From assembly GCF_021462225.1 (NCBI RefSeq), contig NC_061795.1, forward strand, positions 7,373,501-7,437,500: 64,000 nt of DNA, given 5' to 3'. The notes below the pieces were generated by a model that was given only the letters and a program-made list of their open reading frames with translations, searched no databases and had not been told where the DNA came from. Positions 1 through 8,710 of this stretch are shown here, piece by piece; the stretch's first letter is position 1; each line of letters opens with the position of its first letter. Origin of the DNA: Girardinichthys multiradiatus. Lineage: Eukaryota > Chordata > Actinopteri > Cyprinodontiformes > Goodeidae. The translations under genes and the position numbers were made by a program.

Positions 1-454
1 GAGGTGCCTTGATACAGCACTCTGGGAACAGCCTATTTGTTCAGAACTTTCTTTCTGTGTCTTACCCTCTTGCTTGAGGGTGTCAATAGTGGCCTTCTGG
101 ACAGCAGTCAGGTCGGCAGTCTTACCCATGATTGGGGTTTTGAGTAATGAACCAGGCTGGGAGTTTTAAAGGCCTCAGGAATCTTTTGCAGGTGTTTAAA
201 GTTAACTCGTTGATTCAGATGATTAGGTTCATAGCTCGTTTAGAGACCCTTTTAATGATATGCTAATTTTGTGAGATAGAAATTTTGGGTTTTCATGAGC
301 TGTATGCCAAAATCATCCGTATTAAGACAATAAAAGACCTGAAATATTTCAGTTAATGTGCAATGAATCTAAAATATATGAATGTTAAATTTTCATCATG
401 ACATTATGGAAAATGAACTTTATCACAATATGCTAATTTTTTGAGAATGACCTG
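1..454 (-). mobile_element. Tc1 family A, copy 1: transposase-start end (cut by window edge)
   Basis: The first 454 bases match the transposase-start end of the complete copy at 4325-5926 almost base for base. They hold the start codon region of the reverse-strand transposase (start near position 129) and the roughly 200-bp terminal inverted repeat ending CCTG at 451-454, followed by the TA target dinucleotide at 455-456. The rest of the element lies left of the window. It sits upstream of the last baat-like exons, so it is probably in an intron of that gene. Confidence 0.9.
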
Positions 455-769
455 TATTCAGTGAAAAGGACAAAAACCTGCTATCAGTAATGCAATCTTT
501 AACAGAGTTAAATCATTAAGCCTCTAGTGAAATAATGCAGTAAGTCAAATAAATCTCACAACATTGCCTACATCAAATTATGTCAAGTAAAAAAGGAATT
601 GATATATATAACTGGTCTGATTTCCTAAAGCCTCTTGCTTTGTGTATGTAGATGGGCAGTGCACGAACTGGATATTTGTCCTCTGGGGTAGCAAACAGTG
701 GGGGATGGAAAGACAACAGTTCAATAGGGGAATGATGCTATTTGGTCATAATGACACATTAGTGTCTCC

Positions 770-1146
770 CACAGGAAACTGAGAACACTTGGGTTGAACT
801 GAAAGTGCATGGATATCACCATCCTAATGCTCAAGCTGACAAGACTGTCTTAAATAAAAAATCCTTAACATCGACTGCACCTACAGGTTTTAAAGGTGCA
901 TGTGACAGTGCCTCCAAAGACTTGCAGCTGGAACTACAAATTGTTGGCTCAGGAGGCTAAATAACAATGCACAGCAACACCTTTCAGATTTTTATTTGTA
1001 AGGAATTCTAAAAACCATGTTTCTCCTAACTTTTCACATTACTTCAATGATGTTACCTTGCCTCTTCTGCAAAAAGGTTTGTAGTTGTAACATTGTAAAA
1101 TGCAAAAAAGTCTAAAGAGTATGAATACTTTTGCAAAGCACTGTAA
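770..1146 (+). mobile_element. Old Tc1-like fragment (3' end)
   Basis: The segment reads like the end of a Tc1-type transposase gene plus its right terminal repeat. It closes with a stretch ending in 'acttttgcaaagcactgta', the usual terminus of a common fish Tc1 family. No open reading frame survives. It lies in the putative intron before the baat-like exon at 1263. The left boundary is approximate. Confidence 0.5.
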
Positions 1147-1262
1147 AACAGTTGTATGTATAAGATTAAATGTATTGTTGAAAAATATAAATATTTAATT
1201 TGCATGGCTCTATGCCAAAAGGTTTCCGTGATTTGAATGGTTTCAAATGTTCTGTTTTCCAG

Positions 1263-1632
1263 ATGAAGGTGATGATGGAGCAAGCAGGGAACAGCCATCT
1301 ACTGACTGTCCTGTCATACCCTAATGCAGGTCACCTGATCGAACCACCATATACGCCACATGCACGATCAAGTCTTTTTAAAGATGTGATTTCACATCAG
1401 AAGTGTAGGTTTGTCTTCAGACTTCAAAGCCTACTCTCTCATTCTGTTCAAAGTAACCCGGCCAGTGTACTGATGGCTGCTTTTGTTGTTTACAGTTATG
1501 GTTTTGTGGGGAGGACAGACCCTGGAGCATTCGCGGGCTCAGGAGGACGCCTGGAGGAAACTCTTGGTCTTTCTGAGGAAGAATCTCTATGGGGATGTTA
1601 AGACCGGAGCTTCATTGGTTTCCAACCTTTAA
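1263..1632 (+). CDS. baat: Bile acid-CoA:amino acid N-acyltransferase-like, last two coding exons
   Basis: Two exons encode the C-terminus of a BAAT/acyl-CoA thioesterase family protein (alpha/beta hydrolase fold). These enzymes transfer bile or fatty acyl groups from CoA to glycine or taurine in peroxisomes and cytosol. Exon 1263-1404 follows a pyrimidine-rich acceptor ending CAG and encodes a segment with SYPNAGHLIEPPY; the His of GHLIEPPY is the third member of the family's Cys-Asp-His triad. Exon 1496-1632 encodes a run with LWGGQTLEHSRAQEDAWRKL, ending at TAA 1630-1632. The intron 1405-1495 is GT...AG and phase 1 at both sides. The catalytic Cys and Asp would be on exons left of the window. 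An alternative is an acot-type paralogue. An unbroken reading frame through the intron (1200-1601) is misleading. Confidence 0.85.
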
Positions 1633-1840
1633 ATAATGACTAATGGTTGTAATATTTTTGTCTCTACTAAGGAATGTAAATTACATTAGAAGCAAAGTGG
1701 ATGTTTAAATGAAAATGCTTTTGACTGATAAACAATTAGTTGATTATGTATGAACCAGTTTTATACACTGTGCACCAAATAATCAAAAAACTTTTTAATA
1801 TAAACCATAATGTGAAATAAGTGTTTTTATGAAAATACAG

Positions 1841-1877
1841 AATAAATCAACAACTGTCTGTATATACAATAAATAAA
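1841..1877 (+). terminator. Poly(A) signals of the baat-like gene
   Basis: AATAAA occurs at 1841-1846, 1868-1873 and 1872-1877, about 210-245 bases after the stop codon. This is a plausible 3' UTR length. An LTR remnant begins only 36 bases later. Confidence 0.5.
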
Positions 1878-1912
1878 CATTGCATGCATTCAGATTCAAA
1901 GTCTATAGTTAA

Positions 1913-2650
1913 TGTAAGGATTATGATTATTGATTAATTAATATTCATCAAGAATTATAATTTAAAATCATAATTTGAAATTTTTTTTTTTTCTTAACCA
2001 AATAGAAATCAGAGATGTCCTCTGGTGTTGTGATTACGGGCTCAAAGCTTTTTAATAATTACAAATTATTAACCAAACCACAAACTGTCACTGTTTATTC
2101 AACCACTTCACTGAAGGGGGGGAACTTCGACCTTGTTTTGACAGATAAATCACTCTTGCACGAAATAAACACAAACGCTTCTCAATTATATATATAAAGA
2201 TTTATTGAAGCCGAATAATCCTGATATACCGTTATTCTGGTCCAAAACCATCACCTAACTAACAAGCACCATTCTACACAAAGGGGATAAAAATGACTAC
2301 CTAACAATGATAATAAAAGAAAACAAATATATATATATGCGCATTTAGTGTCTATGAAGATCAAACCAGCAGTTCTATGGACAAAATGTGTAATTTGGGT
2401 TAAATGGAAAGAGAAATCCTCCTGGTGCTGATGTCTCGATTGCAGCGATCAGTTGATAAAACGGTGGGGCCACGCCCCTTTAGCCACAACCAGCTGATCG
2501 CCCCAAATCTTGACAAAGGGTCATTAAGTCTGAGGCGGGAACTCAGTGACAAATCTCCAGCAATAAAACTGGAACAAAGAGTGGTCGGGCGAGGCTTTGC
2601 TTTGAATGTAAACTTTTAAAAGTTCAACTTCCAACTTCACTTGGAGATTT
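1913..2650 (-). mobile_element. Decayed LTR, reverse orientation (LTR family P)
   Basis: Read on the reverse strand, this ends in ATAATCCTTACA exactly like the + strand LTRs ending at 32204 and 42821. It shares with them the 'gggctttgagcccataatcac' type segment, the 'agtggttga' segment and the block at 2200-2420. It is strongly diverged, and the left side of the LTR (TATA region) is not recognisable. The boundary near 2650 is approximate. An open frame at 2015-2197 has no meaning. Confidence 0.6.
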
Positions 2651-3126
2651 TCCAGCGCACTTGGGGCCTGATCTTCAAAGATCCCAAATAACGGGCGCAA
2701 CATTGCTTGCAAAGAATTGCACATGCAGTAAGTGGGCGTAGCACGCGATCCTCAAAGATTGCACGTGCAATGGATAAAGGCGCAAAAGAGGTGCAGAACG
2801 CCCTATTTAAATGAGGAAATTGCGTACTACTGACTGTCATTATGGAGAGCATCGGAGAGCAGAGCGGCCGTAAACGGAAAATGGAGTTTGAAACCATGGA
2901 GTTGGAGGTCCTGGTGGAGGAAGCTGACTTATACATTGGTAAACTACAGCAGACACACCTAAGCGTTGTTAGAACACACGCGATTTGCGAGGCCATCTGT
3001 GAAAAGGTGAATGTTTTGAGCAAAACCAGAAGATCTCCTGAGAAAGTGAAAAGTAGATGGATATATGCAGAAGAACATAGGAAAAACTTGACCGCAATTT
3101 GTTAAAGTTACCCATGTCTCCTAGGA

Positions 3127-3262
3127 CAGTGGTTTTCAAAGTGGGGGGGCCTCAGAAAGGTTGATGATAAAAAAAAAACACTGTTCTTATTCTGAACAGT
3201 TTGTTGAATGTTATTTAGTGAGATTACAATTAAAACACATTTTTCTATATTCTATTCTATAT

Positions 3263-3294
<32 letters not shown>

Positions 3295-3446
3295 TTGTTA
3301 CATCAAATAAATGTATTGATTATTGAATAGTTAATAAATGACGTTTTAAAAAGTTGATGTTTCTGTGGGTTCTGCAATAGGGGGTCCCCGCCCAGAAGGT
3401 AATGCTGTTTGGGGGGGCATGGTATGGAAAAGTTTGGGAACCCCTG
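3127..3446. mobile_element. hAT-type MITE with 8-bp target duplication
   Basis: The element starts CAGTGGTTTTCAAAGTG and ends AGTTTGGGAACCCCTG, hAT (Charlie-like) inverted termini. It is flanked by imperfect 8-bp duplications tcctagga (3119-3126) and ttctagaa (3447-3454), 6 of 8 matching. Its 320 bp hold a (TA)n tract at 3263-3292 and no coding sequence. It sits inside the Harbinger remnant, so it is younger than that element. Confidence 0.75.
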
Positions 3447-4324
3447 TTCTAGAACATAGAAGGAAAAATATAAAACCTACTTATGAATTGCCTTATTAGA
3501 CGTTTTATTGCTGCACGCACACTAGATTAGGTTTCATCACATCCACTGACCACACTGCTCAATCCAGTTAAAGATGCTCTGGGCTGACACAAATTTGCTG
3601 ATTCACTGAGCTTTGTGCTCGGTCTCATGTAACAAGGCAAGGCCTGAAGCATATAATGATGAGTGTTCTTTGTTCGGGGTTCCACCTTCTTCATCCATGA
3701 GAGGAGAAGGACTTGGTCCCGGTAAAGCTATTTTTCTGCTTTAATTATATAAAATAATTGAAACTTACTTATGGAATTGTAGTATCCTATTTAAAGTAAA
3801 AAGGGAATACAGAAGCTCTTTGCCTGAAATAAACAAACTAGGGTAACTGGTAGAGCGTTTACACCGCAGTAAATCCGCTGCCCTTAAAACAGGTGGGGGC
3901 TCAGCGGAAGATATCGCTCTTTCTCCAAACGAATAGCGGATCCAGAAAACATTCTGTGATGAGCAGATTGTTGGAATTGAGGGATATGACTCGCTTGACC
4001 CAAACATAGTAAACCAAGGTAGACCCATAATAGCAGATTTATTTAATTCTACATAAATTTGCTTTTTGTCTTACTAAATACAGAAGGAAAGGATTACATA
4101 CTTCAGATATTGTCATTGTGTCAAATATTTTTCTGTAAGTTGTCCGCCATGACCATTAAACACTAATGTTCATCCCCTTATTCCTAACCTGAGACTCTGT
4201 CACAGATGTTGGACAATCCCCAACGTGGTCCTCCAATCTGCATACACCAGTAAACATCCCAACACAGCCCAGAAGGGGTCCTGACTGTGATGACATTGAT
4301 CAGGTCCCGCTGCAGCAACATATA

Positions 4325-5926
4325 CAGATCCTTCTCAAAATATTAGCATATTGTGATAAAGTTCATTATTTTCCATAATGTAATGATGAAAATTTAACAT
4401 TCATATATTTTAGATTCATTGCACACTAACTGAAATATTTCAGGTCTTTTATTGTCTTAATACGGATGATACAGCTCATGAAAACCCAAAATTCCTATCT
4501 CACAAAATTAGCATATTTAATCCGACCAATAAAAGAAAAGTGTTTTTAATACAAAAAACGTCAACCTTCAAATAATCACGTACAGTTATGCACTCAATAC
4601 TTGGTCGGGAATCCTTTGGCAGAAATGACTGCTTCAATGCGGCGTGGCATGGAGGCAATCAGCCTGTGGCACTGCTGAGGTCTTATGGAGGCCCAGGTTG
4701 CTTCGATAGCGGCCTTTAGCTCATCCAGAGAGTTGGGTCTTGAGTCTCTCAACGTTCTCTTCACAATATCCCACAGATTCTCTATGAGGTTCAGGTCAGG
4801 AGAGTTGGCAGGCCAATTGAGCACAGTGATACCATGGTCAGTAAACCATTTACCAGTGGTTTTGGCACTGTGAGCAGGTGCCAGGTCGTGCTGAAAAATG
4901 AAATCTTCATCTCCATAAAGCTTTTCAGCAGATGGAAGCATGAAGTGCTCCAAAATCTCCTGATAGCTAACTGCATTGACCCTGCCCTTGATAAAACACA
5001 GTGGACCAACACCAGCAGCTGACACGGCACCCCAGACCATCACTGACTGTGGGTTCTTGACAATGGACTTCTGGCATTTTGGCATTTCCTTCTCCCCAGT
5101 CTTCCTCCAGACTCTGGCACCTTGATTTCCGAATGACATGCAGAATTTGCTTTCATCCGATAAAAGTACTTTGGACCACTGAGCAACAGTCCAGTGCTGC
5201 TTCTCTGTAGCCCAGGTCAGGCGCTTCTGCCGCTGTTTCTGGTTCAAAAGTGGCTTGACCTGGGGAATGCGGCACCTGTAGCCCATTTCCTGCACACGCC
5301 TGTGCACGGTGGCTCTGGATGTTTCTACTCCAGACTCAGTCCACTGCTTCCGCAGGTCCCCCAAGGTCTGGAATCGGCCCTTCTCCACAATCTTCCTCAG
5401 GGTCCGGTCACCTCTTCTCATTGTGCAGCGTTTTCTGCCACACTTTTTCCTTCCCACAGACTTCCCACTGAGGTGCCTTGATACAGCACTCTGGGAACAG
5501 CCTATTCGTTCAGAAATTTCTTTCTGTGTCTTACCCTCTTGCTTGAGGGTGTCAATAGTGGCCTTCTGGACAGCAGTCAGGTCGGCAGTCTTACCCATGA
5601 TTGGGGTTTTGAGTGATGAACCAGGCTGGGAGTTTTAAAGGCCTCATGAATCTTTTGCAGATGTTTAGAGTTAACTCGTTGATTCAGATGATTAGGTTCA
5701 TAGCTCGTTTAGAGACCCTTTTAATGATATGCTAATTTTGTGAGATAGGAATTTTGGGTTTTCATGAGCTGTATGCCAAAATCATCCGTATTAAGACAAT
5801 AAAAGACCTGAAATATTTCAGTTAGTGTGCAATGAATCTAAAATATATGAATGTTAAATTTTCATCATTACATTATGGAAAATAATTAACTTTATCACAA
5901 TATGCTAATATTTTGAGAAGGACCTG
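4325..5926 (-). mobile_element. Tc1 family A, copy 2: complete element
   Basis: The 1602-bp element starts CAGATCCTTCTC and ends GAGAAGGACCTG, with TA duplications at 4323-4324 and 5927-5928. The terminal inverted repeats are long, roughly 200 bp. Each holds two copies of a short motif (TTAGCATATTGTGA outer, CTCACAAAATTAGCATA inner), the IR/DR arrangement of Tc1 elements. It carries one intact transposase gene on the reverse strand and lies inside the last piece of the Harbinger Myb-like gene. Confidence 0.95.
4594..5598 (-). CDS. Tc1-like transposase, intact, 334 aa
   Basis: This is a cut-and-paste DNA transposase that binds the element's inverted repeats and moves it between TA sites. Residues 1-50 form a helix-turn-helix (KEISERIGCSQSAVSRHL). 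A basic GRKKCGRKR stretch at 49-57 resembles the family's GRPR/NLS linker. A second DNA-binding half follows to about 120. The catalytic domain shows D148 (LLSDESKF), D238 (FQHDLAPAH) and E273 (LIENLW). There are exactly 34 residues between D238 and E273, the DD34E signature. Length and C-terminus (AKGFPTKY) are full for the family. No stop or frameshift is visible, unlike the copies at 20450 and 56794. It differs from them at Leu146 (Phe in both). Activity cannot be judged by eye. Confidence 0.93.
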   Translation of the reverse strand: MGKTADLTAVQKATIDTLKQEGKTQKEISERIGCSQSAVSRHLSGKSVGRKKCGRKRCTMRRGDRTLRKIVEKGRFQTLGDLRKQWTESGVETSRATVHRRVQEMGYRCRIPQVKPLLNQKQRQKRLTWATEKQHWTVAQWSKVLLSDESKFCMSFGNQGARVWRKTGEKEMPKCQKSIVKNPQSVMVWGAVSAAGVGPLCFIKGRVNAVSYQEILEHFMLPSAEKLYGDEDFIFQHDLAPAHSAKTTGKWFTDHGITVLNWPANSPDLNLIENLWDIVKRTLRDSRPNSLDELKAAIEATWASIRPQQCHRLIASMPRRIEAVISAKGFPTKY

Positions 5927-6378
5927 TACATCAGAAACATGCAGTACAGGCCATTGCACAGGAGGTCAGAGCTGTGTCCAATGGTGAGTGCATCCTGCGC
6001 TGTGACAAACCAGCCATCGCAGCGCACACCAGTACGAGGCAGCTGGTCAGCGCTGTCAATGCCCTAGTAGTGGTACTAGTGGTCCTTCACCTGTGCCGCC
6101 GGCAAACGAAGAGGGAGGAGGGCACACGGATGGACATCAGCGCAACCTGTGAAAATGCACAGCCTCAATTAAGAACATTGTTTTAAAGAAAAGACAATGG
6201 AGACACAGTGAATGCCACAATGATCATATTTTACATTACACAGCCATGGATTTTGTTCTCAGGTGGCTGTTAATTTTGAGTTTGATTATTTTCCAAACAT
6301 GTCACGAAATTTGATTACAATCGTTTTTTTGTTTCTGTGTAATTGCGTAAATGAGTTTAATATACATAGCTCAGTGGC

Positions 6379-6770
6379 TCAAGAGAAGATGTTATGAATC
6401 AGATTGTCCCATATCCGCAGGACCACTGCGTTAAGTTGTGCCGCATATGGCCAGACATCAGTGTCATCCACAGGCATCGCAGCATGCTCCAGGCCGTGGC
6501 GATGTGTGATGTTGTGCTGCATGCAGTAGACAATTACAATCTGTGCGACCTTTTCTGGGCTATATAATAGCGCACATCCAGAGCAATCCAGGCAACAAAA
6601 CTGACTTTTTACCACTCCAAAGGTGTGCTCCAGGATGTTCCTTGTTCTAATGTCAGTCATATTATAGTTCTGTTCAGCTCGAGTGGTTGGGTTCAGCAAA
6701 GGCATCTGGAGGAAGGGGGTATTTGCAAACTCATCGTTCTAATAGCCTGCTGTTCCATAGTCAGAACAGT
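6379..6770 (-). pseudogene. HARBI1-like transposase, C-terminal fragment
   Basis: The reverse strand encodes the end of a Harbinger DDE transposase: MPLLNPTTRAEQNYN, then RNILEHTFGVVKSQF and a C-terminal helix region with YSPEKVAQIVIVYCMQHN. The E of LEHTFG is the third catalytic residue of the DDE_4/HARBI1 family. Similarity begins around 6770, where an in-frame TAG lies just upstream of the first Met. The first two catalytic Asp residues are missing. The gene runs toward the + strand Myb-like gene and ends 193 bases from it. Confidence 0.75.
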
Positions 6771-7607
6771 GAAACCTTCCTCAGATAAAGCAGTAAGATC
6801 ACAAAGGGATCTGGGACCAAAGATCCTGAAATAGTAGAAGGATCAGTTCTGATAGGACATGACTCAAATTTATGTCTGTTGATTAAAGCACATAAAACAG
6901 ATATAATAGATTCGCAACCTACTGTCTTCCCAAGGAAATAAGGTCTACTTTCCTCCTGTGTAATACAAATATCTGGACCTTTAATCGGATTTCTAATACC
7001 CCGCATTCTATAAAGAGTTCCTGTAGACGCACATGTTAAATTAGTCTCACTAGAAAATCTACTAACATTTCTGCTTTCCCTTACACTATAATTCCTCACC
7101 CAAGGAAAAATGACCTCCACCAGCTGGTTATGTTGCCTATCTGGAAAGAAAGTAGTATCAATAGGAACAGGTACTAAAAATGGTTGATCATTAATAACAC
7201 GTGGAATCAAACAACAAACATACCAACTGTCATTTCCAATCTTCCTCACAGTTTGATGCATCCGTTGCCACCAGACATTATCAGCATGATCATAGTAGTC
7301 AGGAAAGTGATTAATCTCTCTTCGAATCTGCTGATGAGTATTATTAGCATAATTCCTCAGATTAGCCTTACATTATCTTTGATGTACCTTTTCCCAAATG
7401 AACACAAGAGTTATAAAAAGACTTGCAATACCAATCATTAGCATCAGAACAGACCATCTTCCATATAGCTGCATCATGACCTTGAAGTGGAATGTCCTTT
7501 CTTCTGGTACTGAAAGCAAACAGTTTTTTCCAAGAAAACAAATTATAAACACAACTTAAAAAACAAAAAAAAACAAAAATCCTGCTGTCTCTCCTGAGTG
7601 GCTTCAA
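6761..7607 (-). pseudogene. Endogenous retrovirus env-like remnant (surface subunit region)
   Basis: Two reverse-strand frames (7368-7607 and 6761-7261) look like the start of a retroviral envelope gene. The first has a hydrophobic leader-like stretch (FVFFCFLSC). The second has a Trp/Cys-rich SU-like region (NDSWYVCCLIP) with several possible N-glycosylation sites. They are joined by a frame change near 7265-7370. No fusion peptide or transmembrane subunit follows; the sequence runs into Harbinger DNA near 6780. The env call rests on pattern only and on lying downstream of an integrase end on the same strand. It is non-functional. Confidence 0.5.
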
Positions 7608-8189
7608 GCTGCCCTGTTACCAGTCTGGTACAGGTGTGTGGTCGTAGGAAGCTCCTCTAGAAATATATTTAGAAACAGGAACTCTAACCTGCTGGAAGTT
7701 AGGCTTCCATAGTCCAACTAAACAAGAGTGGAAATGAACACATTCAAATTTGTAATAATACCATAATGATAGATATCAAGCAATAACCATGAAAGTTGGA
7801 TAAAAGCATCCGAGTTTTCCTCCTCAGAGTCAGTCTCGCTGTCAAAGTGGGAGAAAATAATTTGGCTGACCCTCGCTGTCCAGGCAAAGGAGCCTAGTAG
7901 CCACCAAATGTTAAGAAATTAAGGAGAATAAGCATCATGGCGCATGTTTTACTGTCTCTCTGTTGCAGACGTCACCAGTCCATCATCCAGAGAAAGGTTA
8001 TGTGCAATGTGTAGAGGTCTTCCCTGTATGTTTCCTATGTGTGTCTCACTGTGGTGTGTGTGCAGTGAGGCAAATGACCTTATGATTTCTAACTTTCAGG
8101 CAATGCGATGGCCTTAAGTAGATTCTGAAATAACGTTGCACTGCCCAAGGGATTATTGTGCCCTTGTAAGAACAGTGTTCTTCAACCAC
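7608..8189. other. No gene recognised (between retroviral env-like and integrase pieces)
   Basis: AT-rich sequence with no long frame and no motif I recognise. Its position suggests the pol-env junction of the reverse-strand retroviral remnant. Confidence 0.4.
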
Positions 8190-8710
8190 CTCTTCAATCA
8201 CTCGCCAGTGATCAGCTTACAGTTCTTTGTCTTGTGGTGGTCCTCTGTCCTCACACCTTTCAGGCCGTGGATGATCCAGTTGGAAGATGACTTGTGTCCT
8301 GGAAGCCAGATGAAGCTGGAGGAGCTAGAGCTTTCCTGCAGCTTTCCTGGGTGTCTAGTAGGATCTGATATGGGCCATTCCAGCCCTGGACTTCCTGTGT
8401 TTTCTCCTAAATTCTCTGAGCAGAATCCAGTCGCCAGGAATAAAGGACTAGAGGGTGGAAGTGGCTGTTTCTGGTAATGCAGCCTTCACCGTCTGTGAAA
8501 CTTGAGAAAACACAGTGGACAGGTTTTGACAGTAAAACCACATCCTACCTGCACACAAAGATGTGGAAGAAAATGATCTTGGCAATATCCCCATGTCCAA
8601 ATTAGGAGACCTGCCACACAGCACTTCAAAAGGACTGAGATTTGCCTGTGTCCTTCGTCTCAATCTCATATAAGTGAGAACAGATCCTTCACAACGCTTG
8701 GCTAATTTTC
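8190..8710 (-). pseudogene. Endogenous retrovirus integrase C-terminus
   Basis: The frame 8448-8669 contains MRLRRRTQANLSPFEVLCGR, the conserved end of a gamma/epsilon-like retroviral integrase core, extending in the same frame to about 8705. Further downstream (lower coordinates), after stops and frame changes, come pieces resembling the PGDW...RRK and WNGPYQILL motifs of the integrase C-terminal domain. The gene is broken several times. Nothing resembling reverse transcriptase, RNase H or the catalytic Asp/Glu residues was found to its right. Confidence 0.65.

Larger units (their letters stand above)
2842..6186 (+). pseudogene. Harbinger Myb/SANT-like DNA-binding protein, split remnant
   Basis: The first piece (2842-3105) encodes 87 residues with a basic KRKMEFETMELEVLVEEA start and a SPEKVKSRW helix, the Myb/SANT-like fold that helps Harbinger transposase bind DNA and enter the nucleus. 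A second piece near 3890-4018 carries a TGGGSAEDIALSP...IVGIEG motif typical of the same protein family, with an in-frame TAG. A third piece (about 4203-4322, continued 5929-6186) is the C-terminal region, cut by the Tc1 insertion; its frames disagree across the insertion site. Stops and frame changes make it non-functional. Boundaries of the second piece are approximate. Confidence 0.6.
2665..6780. mobile_element. PIF/Harbinger element, decayed and interrupted
   Basis: A block beginning near 2665 ('ggggcctgatcttcaaagatccc', typical of fish Harbinger termini) precedes a Myb/SANT-like gene on + and a HARBI1-like transposase on -, converging near 6190-6380. This two-gene design is the hallmark of PIF/Harbinger transposons. 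A hAT MITE (3127-3446) and a Tc1 element (4325-5926) are inserted within it. The right part, including the transposase N-terminus and right terminus, is missing: retroviral env-like sequence begins near 6780. No right terminal repeat was found. Confidence 0.7.

Noticed and set aside
1200..1601. Single 133-codon gene across the intron
   Set aside because: Only the middle matches a BAAT-like protein; the end is in a different frame from the true last exon, and GT/AG splice borders explain the match much better.
5194..5638. + strand frames over the Tc1 transposase
   Set aside because: They are shadows of the intact reverse-strand transposase; the same shadow repeats in the copies at 21327 and 57654.
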